From positions 7,360,001-7,424,000 of the forward strand of contig NZ_CP064689.1 of the NCBI RefSeq assembly GCF_023100945.1: DNA of 64,000 nucleotides, written 5' to 3'. The notes under the pieces were generated by a model. The model did no database searches, was not told the origin of the DNA, and saw only the letters and a program-made list of their open reading frames with translations. The stretch comes from Bradyrhizobium sp. 200. Its GTDB lineage: Bacteria > Pseudomonadota > Alphaproteobacteria > Rhizobiales > Xanthobacteraceae. This document shows, piece by piece, positions 35,290 to 42,824 of this stretch. Position numbers and translations under genes: made by a program. Position 1 is the first letter of the stretch; the number at the start of each line of letters is the position of its first letter.

Positions 35290-35724
35290 ATGCAGCATAC
35301 CCATCACACATTCGGCCGTTCCGAGACTGGCCCGTCCCCCAAAAAATCGCTGATTTACGTCGTCGACGATGACCACGACGTCCTGAAGTCGCTGCGGTTT
35401 TTGCTGGAGACCGAGGGCTTCGAGGTCCGCACCTTCCGCAGCGGGTCCGCGTTGCTGGAATCATCGATCCCGCAGGGCGCGGATTGCCTCGTCGTGGATT
35501 ACAAGATGGCAGGGATCGACGGTTTGGAACTTGCCCAGCGACTGCGCGGCCTCGACATCAGCACGCCGATCGTCATGATTACGGGTTATCCAGACGGGAG
35601 CATTTCGGCGAAAGCCAGCTCTGCCGGGGTGCTTCAGGTCCTCCTCAAGCCCAATCTCGAAGACAATTTGGTGGAATGTATTCGAAACGCCATCAATCCG
35701 GGCTCCGCGACGGGCCAGTCCTGA
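35290..35724 (+). CDS. Receiver-only response regulator between fixJ and fixK2
   Basis: A 144-residue single-domain receiver (LIYVVDDDHDVLKSLRFLLETEGFEVRTF) with Asp70 in CLVVDYKMAGIDGLEL, the switch Thr in VMITGYPD and Lys in LLKPN. No output domain is present. The ATG at 35290 (MQHTHHTFGR) gives the usual length. The same gene order (fixL, fixJ, receiver, fixK2) is found in Bradyrhizobium diazoefficiens. Its role is not settled; a phosphate sink or a FixL/FixJ modulator are possibilities. Confidence 0.88.
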   Translation: MQHTHHTFGRSETGPSPKKSLIYVVDDDHDVLKSLRFLLETEGFEVRTFRSGSALLESSIPQGADCLVVDYKMAGIDGLELAQRLRGLDISTPIVMITGYPDGSISAKASSAGVLQVLLKPNLEDNLVECIRNAINPGSATGQS

Positions 35725-35758
35725 ATAATCAGGCGAGACGCGGCACCCGTAAAACCCC

Positions 35759-35777
35759 GTAAGTAGACCCCCTTAGG
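35759..35777 (+). promoter_or_regulatory. Putative FixJ-binding site upstream of fixK2
   Basis: GTAAGTAGACCCCCTTAGG resembles, from memory, FixJ target sites in rhizobial fixK promoters (GTAAGTA...CCTTA pattern). It lies 72 bases before the fixK2 ATG, a plausible activator distance. Confidence 0.55.
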
Positions 35778-35848
35778 ATATCGTCCGAAATATCGCCGAA
35801 CAGATATCCTCGATAAACCAAGCCATCCCGCATCGAGGAGATGGCGAC

Positions 35849-36544
35849 ATGCATACCCAGACGATCACCGCGCCGGCAGCCCACATTCTCAACGCCCCGC
35901 GCAGCCCGGTACCTCCGTCGGCCGACCAGTTCAGCGTCATCGCCAGTTGCTCGGGTGTGGTCGCGACCGAATTCTCCTACCGCAAGGACGAGGAAATCTA
36001 CGGCGAAGGCGAACTTGCCGAGTACGTCTATCAGGTAATCCGGGGTGCGGTTCGTACCTACAAGCTGTTGAACGACGGACGGCGCCAGATCGGCGCATTC
36101 CATCTGGCCGGCGACGTCTTCGGCCTCGATCCCGGCACCTCCCATCGCCTGACGGCCGAAGCCATCTCCGATACCACCGTCCGCCTGGTGAAGCGCCGCA
36201 GCCTGGAAGCCGCCGCGGGATCCAACGTCAGGGTCGCCCATAATCTCTGGACCATGACCGCAAGCGATCTCAGGCACGCGGAAGATCATATGCTGTTGCT
36301 CGGCCGCAAGACCGCGATGGAAAAGGTTGCGACGTTCCTCCTGGAAATGGACCGCCGGCTCGCCAAGACCGGTATGATGGCGCTGCCGATGTGCCGCCGC
36401 GATATCGGCGATTATCTCGGCCTGACGCTGGAAACCGTGTCGCGCGCGCTGTCGCAGCTCAACGATCAGGGCGTCCTGGTGTTTTCGAGTGCCCGTCAAA
36501 TCGTGCTGCGCAACCGCCAACGTCTGGCAGACATGGACGCCTGA
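35849..36544 (+). CDS. fixK2: FixK2-type CRP/FNR regulator
   Basis: A 231-residue activator without the N-terminal Fe-S cysteines of FNR, so oxygen is sensed through FixLJ instead. The HTH is CRRDIGDYLGLTLETVSRALSQLNDQGVL. Cys182, just before it, matches the redox-sensitive Cys183 of the Bradyrhizobium protein. It should recognise TTG(A/C)-N6-TCAA boxes, of which eight are found in this window. Ends in an inverted repeat at 36544-36560. Confidence 0.94.
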   Translation: MHTQTITAPAAHILNAPRSPVPPSADQFSVIASCSGVVATEFSYRKDEEIYGEGELAEYVYQVIRGAVRTYKLLNDGRRQIGAFHLAGDVFGLDPGTSHRLTAEAISDTTVRLVKRRSLEAAAGSNVRVAHNLWTMTASDLRHAEDHMLLLGRKTAMEKVATFLLEMDRRLAKTGMMALPMCRRDIGDYLGLTLETVSRALSQLNDQGVLVFSSARQIVLRNRQRLADMDA

Positions 36545-36560
36545 GGCAGGCCGCCTGCCT
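36544..36560. terminator. Hairpin after fixK2
   Basis: AGGCAGG-CCG-CCTGCCT: perfect 7-bp arms with a 3-base loop directly after the fixK2 stop. No T tract follows, so termination is only a guess. Confidence 0.4.
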
Positions 36561-36612
36561 ACGTCCCCATCTGTACGCGACAATGCGCAACGCACACGGC
36601 TAGGAGTCGAGA

Positions 36613-36792
36613 ATGAACAACTATCGCGTCTCGTTCTATAAGGATATCCTGAATTCGGACGGCCACAGCTTCAAGTGCCTGCAGCGCCAAGTCGATGTCC
36701 AATCGAATGGTCCGTCGCAGGCGATGGTGCTGGCTGAACGGCTGGTTGACAATGAACGCCTCAACGCCAACTGCATCGAGGTGAAAAGGTAA
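36613..36792 (+). CDS. Small conserved hypothetical protein (59 aa)
   Basis: Starts MNNYRVSFYKDILNSDGHSFKCLQ, with AGGAG about six bases upstream of the ATG at 36613, and ends at 36792. The protein is soluble and shows no motif I can assign. I recall similar short proteins near respiratory gene clusters in Bradyrhizobiaceae. It lies in the same direction as fixK2, 68 bases after it. Confidence 0.7.
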   Translation: MNNYRVSFYKDILNSDGHSFKCLQRQVDVQSNGPSQAMVLAERLVDNERLNANCIEVKR

Positions 36793-36834
36793 ATCGCGCC
36801 GGCCCAGCGCAGGGTTTCGTAAGCGAACAGGATT

Positions 36835-37074
36835 GTTGAGGATCAGCGATCCCGCACCAAGCCCGACCGCGATGCCGAGCAGCGCCAATCCCAGCGCGAC
36901 GCCAAGGACGGCGGAGAATCCGGCGAGGCGGCCCCGGCTCGCACCGAGCACGGCGAGATGGGCCATGTTCGGCCCCCGCGTCATTTCGATGATGAGCGAT
37001 GTCAGGACAAAGGCAATGAGGGGCGATTGAAATGCCGCGGAATAGAAGGCGGCAAGTTCTAGGAAACGGTCCAT
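36835..37074 (-). pseudogene. LysE/RhtB-type exporter, N-terminal fragment
   Basis: Reads MDRFLELAAFYSAAFQSPLIAFVLTSLIIEMTRGPNMAHLAVLGASRGRLAGFSAVLGVALGLALLGIAVGLG. The PNM.YL...RGRRAG pattern is the LysE-family start with the first two spans. Similarity stops at about 36835, where the frame runs into the region antisense to the small gene. A 3'-truncated remnant of an amino-acid or quorum-molecule exporter. Confidence 0.65.
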
Positions 37075-37281
37075 GTCATGGCGCGCTCATCAGGAGGCGC
37101 GGCTACAGGTGTGTTTGCAGGGAGCGGACGATGGATCCGACGTGTGCTCGAATTCATGAAGCGCGAAGCCATGTAGTTCAACGTCTGGGCCGACCAGCCC
37201 GTGCTGATTTATCCGACGCACTGGCGCGTATGGCGTCAATAAGGAATTGAGAGGAGGCAAGCGTACACACCTTCATGCCAT

Positions 37282-37295
37282 TTGATCTACCGCAA
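37282..37295. promoter_or_regulatory. FixK2-type box upstream of the DUF6455-like gene
   Basis: TTGATCTACCGCAA fits TTG(A/C)-N6-(T/G)CAA. The centre is 66 bases from the ATG at 37355. Confidence 0.6.
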
Positions 37296-37354
37296 CGACT
37301 CAGTGCGGCCATACGTTCATGCTCGGTCAGTTTCAGCACGTTAGGGAGCGCGCC

Positions 37355-37762
37355 ATGAAAACCGAGATCAAGACATACCCGATCGTCGAAAACGTCATTA
37401 ATCTGTTCGGCGACTGGCTCCAGCATCAGCGCGAGATGCGTGAACTTCGCGATATGAATAGCGGGGATTTCGCACGTATTGCGCGGGACCTTTGTGTGAG
37501 TCCTGCCGAGCTCGATGCCGTTGTCCGGCAGGGACCACATGCGAGCGATGAGTTGCCGAGGCTCCTGAAAGTCCTGGGCATCGACGAAGCGACCCTCTCG
37601 CGGACCCAGCCTGTCCTGCAACGTGACATGGTCCGCGTCTGATCTGCATGCGAGCGGAAGGCCCTGTGCAACCACGACCTCGACGCCGGCACCCTCGCCC
37701 AACGGTATGACGAGTACTGCCCCAACACGGCGGCAATCGACAAACTGGGTCAGAAGGCGTGA
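37355..37762 (+). pseudogene. DUF6455-like protein with in-frame UGA at a cysteine position
   Basis: Starts MKTEIKTYPIVENVINLFGDWLQHQREMRELRDMNSGDFARIARDL and reaches LQRDMVRV, then TGA at 37640-37642. The same frame continues SACERKALCNHDLDAGTLAQRYDEYCPNTAAIDKLGQKA to a TGA at 37760. In relatives as I recall them, the residue at the first TGA is the first Cys of the C-terminal cysteine motif. No frameshift is present, so it is a simple nonsense change or, less likely, a recoded selenocysteine. A FixK-type box precedes it. Confidence 0.7.
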
Positions 37763-37901
37763 TGCATTCGTCAGCTTCGGCCCGTGAGCAACGGGCCGAA
37801 TTTGGCTAGATACCGAGGAAATTCGCTGCGACGGCCTCGATTCCGAGGCGCGGCAAAACGCCCCCGATTTCGCACTGCGGAAACGGCGAACTCGGGCCGG
37901 A

Positions 37902-37915
37902 TTGATCTAGATCAA
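37902..37915. promoter_or_regulatory. FixK/FNR box upstream of the nap remnant
   Basis: TTGATCTAGATCAA is a perfect palindrome. Its centre is about 148 bases before the napE ATG, farther than in the other targets here. Confidence 0.8.
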
Positions 37916-38056
37916 AAGCAGCGAGCGATACTTCTTCTAGCGTTGACGCGGGCAGCGGCACCGATGCCGCCAATGATCCAGCCATCAAATCGCAAACGAG
38001 ATTCAGCATGTCGGCCGCAAGCGACGACAGGAGGCGGAAGGCCGCGCCGCAGGCGT

Positions 38057-38191
38057 ATGGAAAAATTCGCGTCTCTATTTCTGACTGCCGTGCTTTTGCC
38101 GGCCTTTGCGGTCGCGACCGTCGGCAGCTACGCCCTCGCCGTTTGGATCTGCCAGATGATGGCCGGGCCCCCCGGCCCTCCCACGCGGTAG
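38057..38191 (+). CDS. napE: Periplasmic nitrate reductase protein NapE
   Basis: A 44-residue single-span protein, MEKFASLFLTAVLLPAFAVATVGSYALAVWICQMMAGPPGPP. The hydrophobic helix followed by AVW..QM..GPPG is the NapE ending. NapE is a small membrane protein of nap operons whose exact task is unclear. The frame is intact, but the rest of the operon is broken, so it probably has no working partner. Confidence 0.8.
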   Translation: MEKFASLFLTAVLLPAFAVATVGSYALAVWICQMMAGPPGPPTR

Positions 38192-38215
38192 TTGCAGCTC
38201 TTCAGGGAGAAAAAC

Positions 38216-38538
38216 GTGCCAGACCTCATGGCGCGATCGATCGTCGGGCCCTTATTACGGGCCGTCTGCTCAATCCGGATCGCGTGGTGGCGCCGCCCGG
38301 CGGCGAGATCGCCAGCATTCTGGTGCAGGCCCGCCCGGAGCGCCTCGCAGACGTGGAAGCTGCAATCCTGACCCTGGAGGGATGCGAAATCTGCGGCCGC
38401 GATCCCAAGGGCAAGCTCGTCGTCGTGGTCGATTCGCCGGATGCCGGCGCGCTCGGCACCACGCTCAACCAGCTCGCGCTGTTGCCCGACGTCTATTCCG
38501 CTTCGCTTGTTTTCCACGCCATCGACGCGACCACCTGA
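38216..38538 (+). pseudogene. napD: NapD chaperone, start out of frame
   Basis: NapD binds the Tat signal of NapA. The body is clear: RRALITGRLLNPDRVVAPPGGEIASILVQARPERLADVEAAILTLEGCEICGRDPKGKLVVVVDSPDAGALGTTLNQLALLPDVYSASLVFHAID. The natural start codons (GTG at 38216, ATG at 38228) are in a different frame from this body, so the N-terminus appears frameshifted. In-frame codons upstream come from napE-overlapping sequence with no start nearby. Confidence 0.7.
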
Positions 38539-38554
38539 CTTCGGGAGAATTGCC

Positions 38555-38981
38555 ATGACCGAACCCACGCTCGATCGCCGTCAGGTTCTCAAGCTCGAGG
38601 CGGCCACATGGCGGCACTCGCCGGCGGAATGCCGTCGATCGCCGGCGCCGCCGTGGCCTACGTCCTCGATGACGTGCAGCTTGCCGTCGCGATCGCCAGG
38701 TCGAAGGACCCGTCTGCCTATATCATCAGGGACAAACTTTTTCAAAGGCCGAACCCTATGGGACCATGCTGCGTAAGGACGACGCAGCCTTCAAGGCAGT
38801 GGCAGATCGTACGACTGCGGAGCTTTACCGCAGCCCGGAGATCGAGGCGCTCTACAAAAAGTGGCTCGAATCGCCGGTCCCGCCGAACGGGCTCAACTTC
38901 AATACGCCCATGTCGGCGGTTCTGCGCAAGGCATTTGCAAATCCGTCGGACAGCCCGGATCCCGCAAGCTACGAGCGCTGA
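38555..38981 (+). pseudogene. napA Tat-signal fragment fused to amino-acid ABC binding-protein fragment
   Basis: Begins MTEPTLDRRQVLKLEAAT, the twin-arginine signal of NapA (DRRQVLKLEAA), then shifts frame to MAALAGGMPSIAGAA. At about 38650 it joins sequence of a glutamate/aspartate-type binding protein: YVLDDVQLAVAIARSKDPSAYIIRDKLF, then after a T-run shift AEPYGTMLRKDDAAFKAVADRTTAELYRSPEIEALYKKWLESPVPPNGLNFNTPMSAVLRKAF. All catalytic NapA sequence is gone. A deletion or recombination joint with two frameshifts. Confidence 0.75.
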
Positions 38982-39032
38982 TGATAGGCGGCCGCGACCG
39001 GTGCTTGCGTCCCTTCGGCTTTGCCCGTGGCT

Positions 39033-39805
39033 TCACACGGCCCTGCTCTGCGTCGGCGCCCGGCCACCGCCGTCAGCGATCAGCACCGCTCCGGTGATGA
39101 AAGAGGCTTCGTTGGATGCTAGAAACAGACAGCAGGATGCGATCTCCGATGGCTCGGCAATCCTGCGCAATGCGATTCGCTCCCTTAACACCCTGAATTC
39201 GTCTTTTGGTGTACTGCCTTTTTTTCCGCGAGAAGCCGCATTTCATGCTCGCTCATCGGCGTCCGCACCCATCCCGGAGCAACGGCATTGGCGCGAATTC
39301 CGTCGCCACCGTGGGCAAAGGCGAGCGAGCGCGTGTAGGACACGACCGCCGCCTTGCTCGCCGCAGAGCTCACGCTGTCCGGGCTCGAATTGAATGCCGC
39401 AACGGAGGCGATGTTCACGATCGCTCCGCCCCGCTGCCTGAGCAGCGGAAGGGTAGCGCGGCAGACTCTCATCGTTCCCGTCAGATTGACGTCGAACGTT
39501 GTCGTCCAGGTCTCGTCCGTCACGGTTTCCGGTTCATCCGGAATGATCAAGCCGGCGGCGTTGAGCCCGATATCAAGTCTTTCGCCGCACGTTCCGATGG
39601 CCGCGGCAATATCCGCTTCGTTCGTCACATCGCCATGTACGGCAGTTCCACCGGCCGCACTGGCGGCATCATCCAGCGCCGGACCGCCCAGGCCAAACAG
39701 AACAATGCGGGCACCTTCGCGTGCAAACAATTCGGCCGATGCGCGTCCGATTCCGGTCGCAGCACCCGTGATCAGGGCGATGCGCCCTGCAAGACGCCTG
39801 CTCAT
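39033..39805 (-). pseudogene. SDR-family dehydrogenase, frameshifted in an A run
   Basis: Rossmann start GRIALITGAATGIGRASAELFAREGARIVLFG, then NAAGL and the catalytic block IVNIASVAAF...VSSAASKAAVVSYTRSLAFAHGGDGIRANAVAPGWVRTPM. The usual Tyr of YxxxK reads S-A-A-S-K here, so the catalytic Tyr may be missing too. After LLAEK a run of seven A shifts the frame; the native tail (RIALRRIAEPSEIASCCLFLASNEASFITGAVLIADGG) continues in the next frame to a stop at 39033. Substrate unknown. Confidence 0.75.
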
Positions 39806-40095
39806 TCGATCCCCCATTGCTGCTCGACGGCAAATCCGGTTTCCGGCAGCGTCGAGCCGCCATCGATGAGGATCGTCTGGCCTGTCACATATTTCGCCTG
39901 TTCCGACGCGAGATAGACCATGGCGTAGGCGATGTCGTCGGCCTCGCCCATCGATCCGATCGGAATAAACCGTCCGATCCGCGCCATGTTCTCCGGCGTG
40001 CTCAGGGTACAGCGGCCGGGCTTTGCGATGAAGCCGGCTTCGACGCCGTTCACGGTGATGCCATCTCGGGCGTGCTCAAATGCCGACAACTCCCT
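39802..40095 (-). pseudogene. SDR-family dehydrogenase, C-terminal fragment
   Basis: Reads ELSAFEHARDGITVNGVEAGFIAKPG, then ENMARIGRFIPIGSMGEADDIAYAMVYLASEQAKYVTGQTILIDGGSTLPETGF, the last third of a short-chain dehydrogenase. The N-terminal NAD-binding half is missing; upstream of 40095 the frame is unrelated. It overlaps the start of the next SDR gene by a few bases, so the two once formed an operon. Confidence 0.75.
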
Positions 40096-40427
40096 TCCAC
40101 CCGTTACCGTCGATGCTCCGGCGCAACAGTCGGTTCGCCGCGCACCGACCAAACGAAGTGCCGGCGCCCGGGTCCGATCGGCTTCACGGCGCACCACGGC
40201 GCCTGGCGCCTCACAAACCGAAACCGTCGCGGTGCAATCATCGACGACTCGAGTCAGCTGACACCGTGTTTGGAAAGTTTCTAAAGGTGCTTTGGAAGAT
40301 TCCAAATCAGTGCAGTTGAAATTTGGCAGGAAAGATAGACGAGAGCGCTCTCGCCAGAGGCCATGCCTTTTCCTGGACGCGGCAACGCAATAGGCCTCGC
40401 TTTTTCAGGAACGCTCCCAGACCTCGT
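40096..40427. other. Unrecognised sequence
   Basis: Short overlapping frames on both strands, none with a family I recognise. Confidence 0.35.
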
Positions 40428-40640
40428 CATGGACCGTCACCATTTCGTTCCTGTACGTCGCTCTCATTGCGACGACATCTGCAGCAGCGCAAGATGCGCA
40501 AATCAAAGGGAACGTGATGAGCTCTCGCGGTGGTTCGATGGGCCGACTTGGTAGCGAAGGCTATCATGGTCGGCCTCTGCTTCGCTTCGCTGCTGACTTG
40601 GACGATCTCTATCGCCGAGTTTCTGGAGATGATCCAGCAG
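40428..40640 (+). pseudogene. exbB: ExbB fragment (TonB system)
   Basis: One plus-strand frame gives SWTVTISFLYVALIATTSAAAQDAQIKGNV, a signal-peptide-like start. After a frame change near 40540 it reads WADLVAKAIMVGLCFASLLTWTISIAEFLEM, resembling the first membrane span of rhizobial ExbB proteins (VVKAVMIGLAFASVVTWTV type), which also carry a signal peptide. The rest of ExbB and any exbD/tonB are missing. The link to the nearby TonB-dependent receptor supports the reading. Confidence 0.55.
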
Positions 40641-41344
40641 CGCACGCGCCCGCACGGCTCCGACCGTATGACGAACTTCTGTTCCGCTGGCGGCGACGCG
40701 GTGAATAGCGGCGCAGTCATTCGGGACGGAAAATTAATGCTCTTTCCGATAACGGCGTCGTTGAACCTGCAGTTTGTTTCCCATTTGCCGGAAGGACGCG
40801 ATAGCGAACTCAAGGACCGACCAAGGCGTGAAGCCCGGAGATCGAGAAGGAGCGGCTCGCCCCATGACATCAGCATTCTTCAGAGACACGCGGAACAACC
40901 ATCCTACTGTGCCGGCGACATCATCGCCTGGTCCGCTGACAGTCGACAGACGAAATCGGCCTCTGGGTCGCGGCCGCACTGCTTTCGTTAATTAGATCGC
41001 GTCGAGTCCAGGGGCGCTCAAATCTGCCATCAATAGATTTTTCTGGATCTCCCGGTGCACACATCGTGCACACGCCGCCTTCTAACAAATTGAAAAAATT
41101 TAACTCTCGTTCCAATCCATCATGAGCAAGTTTGGGCTAGCTCCAGCAAAAAACGCCCCAAGCTGGTCATATCGACAACCTGCTCGCGCACCTTCGACTG
41201 CGGGAGTGTGTTGATGAATGCAGCCGCGCCGGAGAGATCCGCGCTAAACATCGAGGGTTCGAGCTCGGCGGTGCTGGCAGTAAAAAACGCGCGTGTCGCG
41301 GCGAACTTTAGAGTTGCTGAGTGTTCTCAGCGAAACGAGGAAGA
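40641..41344. other. Gene-free stretch with GTGCACAC repeat pair
   Basis: No recognisable family. GTGCACAC occurs at 41055-41062 and 41066-41073, 11 bases apart, matching the pair at 13990-14008 in sequence, spacing and orientation. A plus-strand ORF at 41208-41531 has no known match. Confidence 0.45.
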
Positions 41345-42822
41345 TCAGACTTCTCGAGCATCTTTACGGACCACTTTCCCAAGCACGGAGTATCTCACGC
41401 GTCGCCAGCTAATAACTATGCCAGTTATTGCGAACAGCAGTCCACACATGCAGAGGCCGACTATCAAAGTGCTCCGGACGCGAGAACGAATCACAAGGAT
41501 TGGAAAATCCAGCGTGTGTAATGCGCTGTAAAGCCAGCGATACGCGCGCCGCGACGAGTCCAATCTTTGCAAGATGTTCCCGCTCGCGCCGTCAATGTCA
41601 TACCACACGTTGCCGCATACCGAACCGTAGACAGGCGCACCCGGTATCGTGGAGGACGCCATGTAGTTATCATCTGCCGCAAGGATTGCTGGAAAGCCGC
41701 AACCAAATGCCAAGCGGTGGGTCAACGCTTGGACCTCGCGCGAGTCCAGGAACCCTGATTGATCATCCGATCTCGGGCTCCCCGCTCGAACTAGCGTTTG
41801 CCTCCCGAGATCGATCCGGTCGCGTCGATAGCGGTCCCCATTGAAGGCGAACCATTCGATCTCTCGCGCAGACGGCGATATTGACCCCCAGTCTGTAGAC
41901 GGAAGCCTGTTCCAGGCTGGTGGGGACGCGGCGGCGTTAGCCTCGGTGTCGGTCAATTGCCCACGCGAGAACAACCGCCCGTGATCCATGGATAGCCAGC
42001 CGCTGAAGATCCACGTCAGGACGAAAACTGTCGCTATTAAGCCAATGACGTGATGCAGCGCATGCCAGCCATGATAGGGCGAAACGGCAGTCCCCTGCTG
42101 AATCCTGATCCGCGCGCCCCCAAGCACCGCGCCGAGCGCCGCTCCGATCAAGGCAAGCAGCGACAGCGTCCATACCACGCGATCCCAGAGCGACCAATTG
42201 CTTCGGAGCATCATGGGATAGATCCAGTGCAGCACGCGCCCGCAAGATTCCACCACCTCTCGCTGCGCGTCGTGTCCAATACGATCTCGCCGGTGACCGA
42301 GGACACATAGACTGCTGTATCGGCCGCATCGTTGAGCGCCACGCGAAACAAGGGACGGTGACGATCGAAGCCGTTCGGCACGCTCCATTGATCATAATCT
42401 GCGAGCTCAACGATTGACGCGCGCGAGATATCCATGCCGCGCCGCCTTGCATGATCCCTCGCCGCAGCGAGGGCAATGTCGGGAGATTTCACTGCGGCAC
42501 CCGTCGCATCTGATGCACGGATCGTCCGCAATTGCGACGACCCCGAAACGACGTACACCGGCCCGTCGGTCCGCTGGATCAGCCGAACGCGCGCGGCGTC
42601 CTCGATGCCGCTTGCCTCGACAGCTGTCGACGGATCGATGGTCACACGAGCGCTGTCCACGGCGGCAAGTCCGGCAAAGCGTTCCGCTTCCGTGAGCGAC
42701 GGAAACGGAACGAAGTGCATGACAATGCCGGTCGCAAACCACATTGCGAACAGGAGGCAGAACGCGACCCCGAGCCATCGGTGCAGCAGGACCAGTCCGT
42801 CCATGGGCGGCGGAGATCTCAT
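41345..42822 (-). pseudogene. PepSY-domain membrane protein, frameshifted
   Basis: The N-terminal part is MDGLVLLHRWLGVAFCLLFAMWFATGIVMHFVPFP, followed by PepSY-like repeats (AALAAARDHARRRGMD, PLFRVALNDAADTAVYVSSVTGEIVLDT). A base is missing in a G run near 42238. The native continuation CGRVLHWIYPMMLRSNWSLWDRVVWTLSLLALIGAALGAVLG is in another frame and runs to 41345 with more spans (HALHHVIGLIATVFVLTWIFSGWLSMDHG). Such proteins accompany TonB-dependent siderophore receptors and may act in iron reduction. One frameshift only. Confidence 0.8.
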
Positions 42823-42824
42823 AG

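Noticed and set aside
37640..37690. A selenocysteine insertion hairpin directly after the UGA
   Set aside because: Only weak pairing (TGCA with TGCA) could be drawn by eye; kept as an open question in findings, not annotated.
39205..39220. Programmed frameshifting at the seven-A run in the SDR gene
   Set aside because: No stimulatory structure or conserved slippery context was evident, and the active-site Tyr also seems missing; decay is simpler.
41208..41531. Plus-strand ORF of 107 codons
   Set aside because: No recognisable family, and it overlaps the 3' end of the PepSY gene on the other strand.
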